Source: Streptomyces sp. NRRL F-5135
Lineage (GTDB): Bacteria; Actinomycetota; Actinomycetes; Streptomycetales; Streptomycetaceae
Reading direction: 5' to 3'
Assembly: GCF_000719775.1 (NCBI RefSeq)
Contig: NZ_JOHR01000008.1
Location: 248,001 to 312,000 of the forward strand
Length of the DNA stretch: 64,000 nucleotides
The notes below the pieces were generated by a model. That model had not been told where the DNA came from and did not search any database. It worked only from the letters and a program-made list of their open reading frames with translations. The position numbers and the translations under genes are program-made. Every line of letters begins with the position of its first letter. Positions within the stretch are counted from its first letter, which is position 1. Shown in pieces: positions 50,958 through 59,023 of the stretch.

Positions 50958-51227
50958 ATGGCGACCCGCGGCGGCCGCCGCATCCCACAGGAGGAGTTCG
51001 TGCCCGAGCCGTGGCGCAGCCAGACCAGCCACCACATGGCCGTGGATACCCGTACGGGCGCCATCGGCTACCTCCTTTCCCGGCGCACTAACGCGTGCTG
51101 CCTGGAGCCGCTCGGCGGCGGCCCGGCATGGAGCGCACCCCTGGAGTGCGTCCGGGCGGCAACACCGGCGGAGGTCGCGGCGGTCTTCAGTGACGGGACC
51201 GGTCGACCCGACCCCACCACGCCATGA
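50958..51227 (+). CDS. small protein, unknown (89 aa)
   Basis: ATG 50958; no ribosome site, so probably leaderless. The middle (VDTRTGAIGYLLSRRTNACC, then a Gly-rich turn) is typical of short Streptomyces proteins encoded beside small XRE regulators. Its 3' end overlaps the convergent regulator gene by 41 bases. Confidence 0.65.
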   Translation: MATRGGRRIPQEEFVPEPWRSQTSHHMAVDTRTGAIGYLLSRRTNACCLEPLGGGPAWSAPLECVRAATPAEVAAVFSDGTGRPDPTTP

Positions 51228-52146
51228 CCTGGTAGACCGTGGCCGCTCCGAGCTGCTCTTTCAGCGCCGACAGCTCGGCGGCGACGGTCCGCGGCGCGAG
51301 GCCGAGGCGTGGCCCGACCCGGGCCTGCGTCAGCCCGGCGGCGAGTTCGCCCAGGATCGCGGCCTGGCGGTCTGTGACGATGCTGTCCTCGGGCTCGCCG
51401 AGTTCAGACCAGCGGACGGCCCGTCCCCACATCAGCAGGAAAATGGACCGTGCCCACGCGACTACGGCCCGGTCGAAGATGTGCCATCCGGCGTCCCGGT
51501 CGGTTCCGTCGTCGCGCGCGAGGTGATCGTCAATGAAAAGGTGCACGCCGTCGATGATCATCATCCGGGGGAAGGTGTGTCGATACGCCCGGACGCCAGC
51601 GCCGGCGTTCGCGATCTCCTCCACGTAGGCCCTGGTCTGCGCGTGGGAGTACGCCAGCGTCGTATAGAGGCTCTTGACCTCCACGCCGTTGCCGAGGGCG
51701 CGCCAGACACGCCCCACACCCTGGCGCAGTATCTCCGGATCACGGTCGGCCGGCTCGCCGGGCTGCGCGGTCAGGATCTCCCGGTCGGCCCGTCGACTGA
51801 CCTCCTCGATCCGCGCGTTCATCAACTTCCGGGTCGGCAAATATTCGCCGCCGGGCCCGCTGTAGAGACGGTCGGCATCGTAGGCGGCCGTCAGCGTGGC
51901 CTCGATGCTCGGCACCAGCGCCATATCCTCGAGCAGCGACGCCATTTCGGTGCGGGCGGCCGTCATCAGCGCCTGCCCGATACCGCGGGGGTCGGCGGCG
52001 ATGACCCGCTCGGGGTCGCCGGGGTCGGCAGTAACCAGCCCGAGGTCGATAAGCGGCTGGAGATCGCTGCCTTCCGGTGGCGGCTCGCCCTGCGTGAGCG
52101 CCCGGTACGCCGCGATGGCCTCCCGCGACAGGGCCACTCCGGACAT
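51187..52146 (-). CDS. LuxR-type regulator with TrmB/PLD-like middle
   Basis: A 319-residue protein starting at ATG 52146. Residues 5-65 resemble an N-terminal winged helix, 95-215 a TrmB-like sensor region (GVEVKSLYTTLAYSHAQTRA, FPRMMIIDGVHLFIDDH), and 258-315 a LuxR helix-turn-helix (TQARVGPRLGLAPRTVAAEL). It is divergent from the secreted-peptide gene at 52288, with palindromes between them. It may sense that peptide or a related signal; inference. Confidence 0.78.
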   Translation of the reverse strand: MSGVALSREAIAAYRALTQGEPPPEGSDLQPLIDLGLVTADPGDPERVIAADPRGIGQALMTAARTEMASLLEDMALVPSIEATLTAAYDADRLYSGPGGEYLPTRKLMNARIEEVSRRADREILTAQPGEPADRDPEILRQGVGRVWRALGNGVEVKSLYTTLAYSHAQTRAYVEEIANAGAGVRAYRHTFPRMMIIDGVHLFIDDHLARDDGTDRDAGWHIFDRAVVAWARSIFLLMWGRAVRWSELGEPEDSIVTDRQAAILGELAAGLTQARVGPRLGLAPRTVAAELSALKEQLGAATVYQVMAWWGRVDRSRH

Positions 52147-52174
52147 TCATCCCCCTACTTCCGTTTTGACGGAA

Positions 52175-52195
52175 TGCAAGAACTTGCAATTGCAA
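52175..52195. promoter_or_regulatory. overlapping TTGCAA palindromes
   Basis: TGCAAG-AA-CTTGCA (52175-52188) and TTGCAATTGCAA (52184-52195) overlap in the gap between the divergent regulator (start 52146) and peptide gene (start 52288). AT-rich for this genome; likely operator of the LuxR-type regulator. Confidence 0.65.
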
Positions 52196-52287
52196 AAACT
52201 CGCATCGCCTATCCCCTGGTGCGCGCTTGTCACTCGTGTAACCGTAAGGCACGTAGCCATCACACAGTGGACACAGAGGGGACACCC

Positions 52288-52473
52288 ATGCGTACGACAT
52301 CCCTGGCGGTCGCGTCCGCGGCGCTGGCGTTCTTCGCCGCTCTCGTCACCGCGCCGGCCGCAACCGCTCAGCAGGAACCCCAGACGCCCCAGGCGCCGGT
52401 GACCGCCGACCTTGGATGGGGCACCGCTTCGCTCTCACAGTACGCCGACACGGACGATCTCGGCTGGGGCTGA
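52288..52473 (+). CDS. secreted small peptide with repeated DLGWG
   Basis: Sixty-one residues from ATG 52288 after GAGGGG. Signal peptide: MRT start, hydrophobic core 5-22, likely cleavage after ATA (27). The mature ~34 residues contain DLGWG twice, the second at the very C-terminus, separated by TASLSQYADTD. No cysteines. A repeated C-terminal motif in an exported peptide next to a divergent regulator suggests a signalling pheromone precursor; not demonstrated. Confidence 0.75.
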   Translation: MRTTSLAVASAALAFFAALVTAPAATAQQEPQTPQAPVTADLGWGTASLSQYADTDDLGWG

Positions 52474-52549
52474 ACCACCGCATGCGCACGACGCGGGTCG
52501 GCGTCCGTGATCCGGCACGCCGGCCCGGCCATCCAAGGGGGACGAACAA

Positions 52550-52708
52550 ATGTTGAGAATGCTCACGGCCGTCAGCCTCGCTGGCGTCGCTACCGTGGCC
52601 GCGCTGCACGTGTCGCTGCGCCGGCAGGTGGACGCGCTGCGCGCCGAGCTGGCGCTGGCGCGCATTGAGGGAGTGTGCCGCAGCAAGGACGGCAACAGGC
52701 ACCAGTAG
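52550..52708 (+). CDS. small membrane peptide (52 aa)
   Basis: ATG 52550 after AAGGGGGA. Hydrophobic helix 5-20, then a charged amphipathic helix (RRQVDALRAELALARIEG) and a Cys. It follows the secreted peptide and converges with the integrase gene. Unknown; it could be a small anchored partner. Confidence 0.65.
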   Translation: MLRMLTAVSLAGVATVAALHVSLRRQVDALRAELALARIEGVCRSKDGNRHQ

Positions 52709-52774
52709 CAGGGAGACGGAAACGGCCGGGGTCCTGTCCCATCTGGGCTCCCCCACCAGAGGCCCCCGCCCCGT

Positions 52775-54556
52775 CTATCCCGTGATGGGCTGTCCGTCCT
52801 GTGCCCGACGGGCTGGATGCAGCCCGCAGATCCTCAGAGCGTCCGTACGGGCCCGCGAGAAGGCCGCGCGGACGGCTCCCTGGGTCGTTCCCCAGGCGCT
52901 CGCCTCCGTCTCCGCCTGTGGCCCTGGACGCCATTCCGTGCTCGCGTGCGCCGGCTCCTCCGTGTAGAGCTCTTCCCAGTCCCACACCCACTGGCCCCGC
53001 GGCTCGTGTGCGGCCGGCTCGGTGACGCGCTCGGTGCCGTCCGTGGCGTAGACGGCCGGGCCCATGGACCAGACGTAGGCGCGGTGCGGAACGCGGTCCC
53101 GGATCTCCTTCTCCCCGTTTCCCACGCACCGGATCCACCAGTCGAGTCCCCACTTCTCGACCCGGACCGCGCCGCCGCGTTCGGTTGCCCACCTCTCGGC
53201 CGTCTCCTCGGCGTGCGTGACAGTCCAGAACCCGAGCACGGTGCTTCCGACGTGGGCGACGTACACGGCCTTCCCCGGGTCCTTCAGCGGCGTGTTCTCC
53301 GGGATCTCTTCCTCGGCGGCGGCGCCGGCCTCCGCGATGCCCAGGGCGCGGTCGATGGTGCCCAGCGCGGCCTTGTAGGCGCCCTTGAGGAGGTGTCCGT
53401 ACCGGTCGGAAGTTGTCTTGATCGATTCGTGTCCGAGGCGGCGCTGAACGTAGGTGAGGCTGTGCCCGTCGGACAGCAGCGCCGCGACGTGCGAGTGCCG
53501 TACGTCGTGGAACGTGGGGTGCTTGAAGTCGGGGAGCAGTCCCTGCTCCTGGGCGGCGGCGACGGCGGCCGTCCACCGGTCGTAGAACGTGCTGTACACC
53601 AGCCGGCCGCCGCGCCCGTTGTGGAAGATCAGGTCACCGCTCGCCAGGCCGTTCAGGCCGGCCTCTTGGAGCTCGTCCCAGAGGCCGGCGCTGATGTCGA
53701 CGGTGCGCCGGGCCGCCTTGGTCTTCGGGGTGCCGAGATACGGTCCGTCGTCCGGATGGATTTTCCAGGCCCGGGAGACTCTGATCTCGTACTCGCCGTG
53801 CCGGGTGCGCGCGTGCCGTTTGGCGAGCGCCGTGATCTCGCCCCACCGCAGGCCGGTGCCGTAGGCGACGCGTACGAACGTCTTGTCCTCGGGGCGCTTC
53901 AGGCAGTCCACGATGCCGGCGATCTCCTCCGGCGTCATGAACTCCATGTCTTCGCCGTCGTCGTCCACGCCGTCATCGTCCGTACGCGGCAGTCTGACGA
54001 GCGGGCAGGGGTTTCGGGCCCGCAGGGGCGGTTCGGCCTCCACGGCCTCGTTCAGGACGCTGCTGAGCAGTCCGTGAAGGTTCTTCAGGGTCTTGGGGCT
54101 CATCAGTTTGTGCTTGGAGCCGCGCCAGACCTTGGTCTTGGCCATCTTGTTCACCCAGGCCGCGACGGTGGCCTTGCTGAAGTGCTCGGTGCTGCGGACG
54201 TCGCAGTTGCCGAAGGTGGGGAAGAGGTAGTTCTCGAGGTCGCGCACGCAGTCGCGGCGGTACCGCTCCTCGACGCCCGTGCGGTTCTTCACCGACTCGA
54301 GGGCGTAGGCGCGGAATTGGTAGCGCTCGTCGTCGGGGGCGGCGGCCGTGGGGTCGATGTACCCCTGGCCCTTCACCCAGCCGGGAGGCCACTGCTGGCC
54401 GGCCTCGGTGACGGCGCCCTTGAAGACCTCTGCCGCGATCTCGTCGTCGAAGCGCTCCGTCTGCCACGGTGCCGTGCGGCCGCCGCCCAGGCGCCACTTC
54501 ACCTGGTAGCTGACCACCTGGCCGAACTTGTCTTTGCGCGGTACTACGCTCGCCAT
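52775..54556 (-). CDS. int: tyrosine integrase with long C-terminal extension
   Basis: The start is ATG 54556 (MASVVPRKDK). The 593-residue protein has an N-terminal arm-binding part, a core-binding SAM-like domain (about 75-180), and a catalytic domain with R237 (GTGLRWGE), HDVRH (H350, R353), LGHES (H376) and Y386. An extra ~205 residues with an acidic linker and a Trp-rich segment follow the tyrosine, unusual for phage integrases of about 400 residues. It lies 100 bases downstream of bldA in the same orientation. Confidence 0.92.
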   Translation of the reverse strand: MASVVPRKDKFGQVVSYQVKWRLGGGRTAPWQTERFDDEIAAEVFKGAVTEAGQQWPPGWVKGQGYIDPTAAAPDDERYQFRAYALESVKNRTGVEERYRRDCVRDLENYLFPTFGNCDVRSTEHFSKATVAAWVNKMAKTKVWRGSKHKLMSPKTLKNLHGLLSSVLNEAVEAEPPLRARNPCPLVRLPRTDDDGVDDDGEDMEFMTPEEIAGIVDCLKRPEDKTFVRVAYGTGLRWGEITALAKRHARTRHGEYEIRVSRAWKIHPDDGPYLGTPKTKAARRTVDISAGLWDELQEAGLNGLASGDLIFHNGRGGRLVYSTFYDRWTAAVAAAQEQGLLPDFKHPTFHDVRHSHVAALLSDGHSLTYVQRRLGHESIKTTSDRYGHLLKGAYKAALGTIDRALGIAEAGAAAEEEIPENTPLKDPGKAVYVAHVGSTVLGFWTVTHAEETAERWATERGGAVRVEKWGLDWWIRCVGNGEKEIRDRVPHRAYVWSMGPAVYATDGTERVTEPAAHEPRGQWVWDWEELYTEEPAHASTEWRPGPQAETEASAWGTTQGAVRAAFSRARTDALRICGLHPARRAQDGQPITG

Positions 54557-54569
54557 GGAACGCAGACTA

Positions 54570-54610
54570 AGCCCTGTGTTCCCACGGTGTTCCCGTGAGT
54601 GCACAGGGCT
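54570..54610. promoter_or_regulatory. hairpin with two GTGTTCCC arm-site repeats
   Basis: Outer arms AGCCCTGTG (54570-54578) and CACAGGGCT (54602-54610) pair, with an inner CACGG/CCGTG pair. Two direct GTGTTCCC copies at 54576 and 54587 are 11 bases apart and match the palindrome at 3248-3265. The element lies between the bldA 3' end and the integrase start, so it may be attP arm, int operator, or bldA terminator. Confidence 0.65.
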
Positions 54611-54655
54611 GACCCAGATTTCGCCTGTTTCCGCAGGTCACAACGCGGGACGAGG

Positions 54656-54681
54656 GTGGTGCCCGGAACCGGACTTGAACC
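54656..54681. repeat. attR core (3' end of bldA)
   Basis: Twenty-six bases identical to 3120-3145. They supply the 3' half of the T-arm, the 3' acceptor strand and encoded CCA of the intact tRNA, so integration restores the gene. Confidence 0.92.
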
Positions 54682-54741
54682 GGTACGCCCCGAGGGGCAG
54701 CGAGGTTTAAGCTCGCCGTGTCTGCATTCCACCATCCGGGC
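54657..54741 (-). tRNA. bldA: tRNA-Leu (anticodon UAA), bldA
   Basis: Minus-strand cloverleaf: acceptor GCCCGGA/TCCGGGC with A73 and encoded CCA; anticodon stem GCGAG/CTCGC with loop CTTAAAC, giving anticodon TAA; long variable arm (class II) and T-arm ACCGG-TTCAAGT-CCGGT. It decodes UUA, the rarest codon in Streptomyces. In that genus this gene (bldA) governs aerial growth and antibiotic genes that contain TTA. Confidence 0.95.
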
Positions 54742-54769
54742 AGGGCACGCGACGCCGCGTTGGCACACG

Positions 54770-54775
54770 AGCCTA
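54770..54775 (-). promoter_or_regulatory. candidate bldA -10 box
   Basis: TAGGCT on the minus strand about 29-34 bases before the tRNA 5' end, a fit to the Streptomyces vegetative -10. No convincing -35 is seen at the right spacing. Confidence 0.4.
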
Positions 54776-55401
54776 TCGGGACACACCACTCGAACAGCCG
54801 AGCAACAACCCGATGTTGTCTTATTTTATTGACGTCTGAGGGTGCGTCAGCACAGGGAGCGGGCCATCGGCACATGCCGGGCGCGGATGGGCATCCGTAC
54901 CGAGGTCCGCAGGAATGACGAAAAGTCGTCGTCCGGTTACTCAGGTGACACGAGCATGCAAGCGCCGCGCGCGGCGACGGCCGGTCGGACTGGGGCCCTG
55001 GCGGGCCCGACCGGCTCTCCGGAGCCGGGGGTCCCCGTAGGGGGCGGGGGGGCGACGGCGGGACACCGGCGGCCCCGGCGCGCAGGGTTCGCATCGCAGG
55101 GTGCGCATCGCGGAGCGCGCGGCGCCGGATTCGCACCGCAGGGCGCGCGGCGCCGGAAGAGCCGCCGCCGGGCCGGGCGCCGTCGGGCCGCGAGGCCGGG
55201 GCACCGACCGCGACGGCACCTCGTCCGGGCATACCGAGGGGGGAGCGGTCTCGGGGACGGTGTCATACCGCAGGAGGACAACGGGTCGGGTCCGTCAGCC
55301 CGAAGAGGGCCCCGGGAACCGACAACGGGACGGACGCCCCGCGGTGGAAACGGCCGTGAGGATGGAGGAGTTCCCAACGACGTCCGACAGGAGTTGTCCA
55401 C
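54776..55401. other. intergenic region between bldA and the ABC operon
   Basis: No supportable gene; a long rightward frame at 54842-55405 is Arg/Gly-rich with the wrong codon bias. Short GC-rich near-repeats (CGCGCGGCGCCGG, CGCATCGCGG types) fill 55075-55160. The right end must hold the promoter of the ABC operon; CAGGAGG at 55272-55278 is a stray ribosome-like site. Confidence 0.55.
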
Positions 55402-56172
55402 GTGACCACCACCCCGCTCGCCTACCAAGCAACCGCCGTGGCCGCCCGCGCCACCGACCTCTCCAAGGTCTACGGGCAGGGCGAGACCCAGGTGGTCGCC
55501 CTCGACCGGGTCAGCGTGGACTTCCGCCAGGGCGAGTTCACCGCGATCATGGGCCCCTCCGGCTCCGGCAAGTCCACGCTGATGCACTGCGTCGCCGGGC
55601 TGGACAGCTTCAGCAGCGGCTCCGCGCGCATCGGTGACACCGAGCTCTCCACCCTCAAGGACAAGCAGCTGACGAAGCTGCGACGGGACAAGATCGGCTT
55701 CATCTTCCAGGCGTTCAACCTGCTGCCCACGCTGACGGCCCTGGAGAACATCACGCTCCCCATGGACATCGCGGGCCGCAAGCCCGACCAGCAGTGGCTC
55801 AACCGGATCATCGACCTGATCGGCCTTTCCGGCCGCCTCGGCCACCGGCCCACCCAGCTCTCCGGCGGTCAGCAGCAGCGCGTCGCCGTCGCCCGCGCGC
55901 TGGCCTCGCAGCCGGAAATCATCTTCGGTGACGAGCCGACAGGAAACCTCGACTCGCGCTCCGGCGCGGAGGTACTGGGCTTCCTTCGCAATTCTGTTCG
56001 GGAGCTTGGTCAGACGGTCGTCATGGTGACGCACGACCCGGCGGCCGCCTCCTACGCGGACCGTGTGATCTTCCTCGCCGACGGCCGGATCGTCGACGAG
56101 ATGCTCGACCCGACCGCCGACGGCGTGCTGGACCGTATGAAGGCGTTCGACGCCAAGGGCCGCACCAGCTGA
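55402..56172 (+). CDS. ABC transporter ATP-binding protein (MacB/LolD type)
   Basis: A 256-residue ATPase from GTG 55402. Walker A GPSGSGKST (51-59), signature LSGGQQQR (153-160), Walker B IIFGDE (173-178) with PTGNLD. The close match to LolD/MacB types and the FtsX-like permease next to it suggest a mechanotransmission ABC system. The substrate is unknown. Confidence 0.93.
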   Translation: MTTTPLAYQATAVAARATDLSKVYGQGETQVVALDRVSVDFRQGEFTAIMGPSGSGKSTLMHCVAGLDSFSSGSARIGDTELSTLKDKQLTKLRRDKIGFIFQAFNLLPTLTALENITLPMDIAGRKPDQQWLNRIIDLIGLSGRLGHRPTQLSGGQQQRVAVARALASQPEIIFGDEPTGNLDSRSGAEVLGFLRNSVRELGQTVVMVTHDPAAASYADRVIFLADGRIVDEMLDPTADGVLDRMKAFDAKGRTS

Positions 56173-56295
56173 TCCGCGGCCGTCGGCGTGCGCCCCGGAC
56201 CCGCGCCGCGCGAACCGACGGCCCGAGCCGGCCGCCCGCCCTCCCTCTCTTCCGCCCGGCCACCGCTCCGGGCGCCTCCCATCAGGACTTCCACC

Positions 56296-58839
56296 ATGTT
56301 CCGTACCGCCCTGCGCAATGTGCTCGCGCACAAGGCCAGGCTGCTGATGACCGTCCTCGCCGTCCTGCTCGGCGTGGCCTTCGTCTCCGGCACCCTGGTC
56401 TTCACCGACACCCTCGGCAACGCCTTCCACAAGCAGTCGGCCAAGAACTACGACGACGTGGCCGTCAGCATCGACGTCTTCGACACGAGCCACAGCGACG
56501 ACCCGGAGGAGCGCAAGCTCCCCTCCGGCCTGGACGACAAGACCCTCGACAAGCTCGGCGCCCTCGACGGGGTCGCCTCGGTGACGCCGCGCGTCACCGG
56601 CTTCGCCGGGGTCGCCGACGCCAACGGCAAGCTGATCGGCACCGAGTGGGCCACCAACGGTGGCAACTTCCAGCCCGGCGAGGACGGCAAGGACCGCGAC
56701 TACACGTTCACCGACGGGACCGGTCCCGCCCGGGCCGGCCAGATCGCGCTCGACAAGGCGACGGCGGCCAAGGGCGGGTACGAGGTCGGCGACCGCGTGC
56801 GCGTCGCCGCCGACGGAACAGCACGGGAGTACACCCTCGCCGGCATCTTCACCACCGAGGACGGCGAGGTGAACGCGGGCGGCACCCTGACCCTCTTCGA
56901 CACCGCGACCGCCCAGAAGCTGTACCGGGAGCCGGGCCTCTTCGGCACCGCCACGCTCAGCGCCGACGCCGGCGCCTCCCAGGAGAAGATCCTCCGCGAG
57001 ACCGAGAAGATCCTGCCGGCGAACGCCGAGGCCGAGACCGGTCAGGAGCTCGCCGCCAAGCAGGCGAAGGCGATCGAGACGCAGCTCTCCAGCCTCAACC
57101 AGATGCTGCTGGCGTTCGCCGCCATCGCCCTGTTCGTCGGCGTCTTCCTCATCTCCAACACCTTCACCATGCTGGTCGCCCAGCGCACCAAGGAACTGGC
57201 GCTGATGCGCGCCGTCGGCGCCTCCCGCCGCCAGGTCAAGCGTTCGGTGCTGATCGAGGCCGCGGTGGTCGGCGTGTTCGCCTCCGTGGCCGGCTTCGCC
57301 GGCGGGATCGGGCTCGCGGTCGCCCTCCGTTCCGCCATGGGCCTGACCGGCGCGAAGATCCCCGCGGGCCCGCTGGTCGTCTCGCCGACCGCGGTCGGCG
57401 CCGCCTTCGCCGTCGGTGTGCTGATCACCGTGTTCGCCGCCTGGCTGCCCGCCCGGCGCGCCGCGAAGATCCCGCCGGTGGCGGCGATGAGCAGCGTGCA
57501 CGCCGTCGCGACCACCAAGTCGCTGGTCGTGCGGAACTCCATCGGCGGGATCCTGACGCTGCTCGGCGCCGGGGCCATCGTCGCCGGTGCCGCGGCCGGC
57601 TCCGACGGGCGCATCATGATCGGTGCGGGCGCCTTCCTGGCGATGGTCGGCATCATCATCCTGATCCCGCTGCTCTCCCGGCCGGTGATCGCGCTCGTAC
57701 GGCCGCTGCTGATCGGCGTCTTCGGGGTGTCCGGCAAGCTGGCGGGGCTGAACGCGGTCCGCAATCCGCGGCGTACCGGAGCCACCGCCTCCGCGCTGGC
57801 CATCGGGCTCACGCTCGTCACCGGTCTCTCGGTCCTCGGTGTCACGATCGGCCAGGCCGTCGACAAGGCGACCACGGCCAACATCAAGGCCGACTACCTG
57901 CTGACGATGGCCGGCGCCGAGTCCTTCAGCCCGGAGTCACTGCGGGCGCTGGAGAAGGCATCCGTCGTGACCGCCGTCTCGCCGCAGCAGCCCGTCTCAC
58001 TGACGATCAAGGACGACTGGGTCGCGGGCTCCGCGGTCACCGCGATCGACATCGACCAGGTCCTGAACATCAAGACGGTCTCCGGTTCGACGAAGACGCT
58101 CGCGGAGGGCGGGATAGCCGTCGCCGAGAAGACGGCCGAGTCCAAGAAGTGGAAGGTCGGGGACACCCTGCCGGTCACCTTCGACGACGGGAAGAAGGCC
58201 GATCTGAGGATCGGGGCGATCTACGAGGACAACGAGCTGCTCTCCCCCGTCACGATGTCCACGGAGCTGGCCGGGCCGCACGAGCCCGAGGCGTACATCC
58301 GTGACATGCTGGTCAAGACCGAGGGCGGCGCGAGCGACGCCAACGAGCAGGCCCTGGTGGACGCCCTGGGCAAGAACCCCGCCGTCACCATCATGGACCA
58401 CGACGCCATCAGGAACGCGTACAGCGGATTCATCAACACCGCGCTCTACATCATGTACGGCCTGCTCGCGATGGCCCTGATCATCGCGGTCCTCGGAGTC
58501 GTCAACACCCTGGCGATGTCCGTCTTCGAACGGCAGCAGGAGATCGGCATGCTGCGGGCGATCGGCCTGGACCGCACCAAGGTGAAGCGGACCATCCGGC
58601 TGGAGGCCGTGGTGATCTCGGTCTTCGGCGCGGTGGTCGGTGTGGCCCTGGGCACCTTCCTGGCCTGGGCGATCGGCGAGACCATCAAGTCCTCCATCCC
58701 GGGCTACGCGCTGGTGCTCCCGTGGGACCGGATCGCGCTCTTCCTGGTGCTGGCCGGACTGGTCGGCGTGCTCGCCGCCCTGTGGCCGGCCCGCAGCGCC
58801 GCCAAGCTGAACATGCTGACGGCGATCAAGACGGAGTAG
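56296..58839 (+). CDS. FtsX-like ABC permease (MacB type)
   Basis: An 847-residue permease from ATG 56296. First helix 17-37, large extracytoplasmic domain (40-265), an FtsX core with three helices (about 275-430), then a second unit (helix near 490, extracytoplasmic domain about 545-715 and three helices to the end). This double FtsX layout is common in actinobacterial partners of MacB-type ATPases. It is encoded 123 bases after its ATPase. Confidence 0.92.
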   Translation: MFRTALRNVLAHKARLLMTVLAVLLGVAFVSGTLVFTDTLGNAFHKQSAKNYDDVAVSIDVFDTSHSDDPEERKLPSGLDDKTLDKLGALDGVASVTPRVTGFAGVADANGKLIGTEWATNGGNFQPGEDGKDRDYTFTDGTGPARAGQIALDKATAAKGGYEVGDRVRVAADGTAREYTLAGIFTTEDGEVNAGGTLTLFDTATAQKLYREPGLFGTATLSADAGASQEKILRETEKILPANAEAETGQELAAKQAKAIETQLSSLNQMLLAFAAIALFVGVFLISNTFTMLVAQRTKELALMRAVGASRRQVKRSVLIEAAVVGVFASVAGFAGGIGLAVALRSAMGLTGAKIPAGPLVVSPTAVGAAFAVGVLITVFAAWLPARRAAKIPPVAAMSSVHAVATTKSLVVRNSIGGILTLLGAGAIVAGAAAGSDGRIMIGAGAFLAMVGIIILIPLLSRPVIALVRPLLIGVFGVSGKLAGLNAVRNPRRTGATASALAIGLTLVTGLSVLGVTIGQAVDKATTANIKADYLLTMAGAESFSPESLRALEKASVVTAVSPQQPVSLTIKDDWVAGSAVTAIDIDQVLNIKTVSGSTKTLAEGGIAVAEKTAESKKWKVGDTLPVTFDDGKKADLRIGAIYEDNELLSPVTMSTELAGPHEPEAYIRDMLVKTEGGASDANEQALVDALGKNPAVTIMDHDAIRNAYSGFINTALYIMYGLLAMALIIAVLGVVNTLAMSVFERQQEIGMLRAIGLDRTKVKRTIRLEAVVISVFGAVVGVALGTFLAWAIGETIKSSIPGYALVLPWDRIALFLVLAGLVGVLAALWPARSAAKLNMLTAIKTE

Positions 58840-58939
58840 CCGGCCGTCGAGATGACGGCGTGACCTCATGAAGGCGTGACCTCATGACGGCATGACACCG
58901 CGACGTCGCGACGGAGCCGTCGTACAACCGGAAGACGTA

Positions 58940-58985
58940 TGCGGGCCGGATCCCCGACCGGGGGCCCGGCCCGCACGCGTGTGAG
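58940..58985 (+). terminator. terminator of the ABC operon
   Basis: A 10-bp GC stem (58940-58949 with 58976-58985) enclosing a second short GC hairpin. It lies between convergent genes. Confidence 0.65.
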
Positions 58986-59023
58986 GCGCGGCCCGTACGA
59001 GGTCCGGCACCTCGTACGGCCCG

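Larger units (their letters stand above)
3120..54681. mobile_element. integrated temperate siphophage (about 51.5 kb) in bldA
   Basis: The element is bounded by a 26-bp direct repeat (3120-3145, 54656-54681) that is the 3' end of a tRNA-Leu gene. Inside are a tyrosine integrase at the right end, a divergent repressor switch at the left end, and a complete late region in HK97/siphovirus order with an endolysin and holin. No structural gene looks broken, so the prophage may be inducible. It also carries plasmid-like membrane proteins at 15186-18900, unusual for a siphophage. Confidence 0.93.

Noticed and set aside
54842-55405. 187-residue frame upstream of the ABC operon
   Set aside because: Arg/Gly-rich, no codon bias, no ribosome site; overlaps the start of the real gene.
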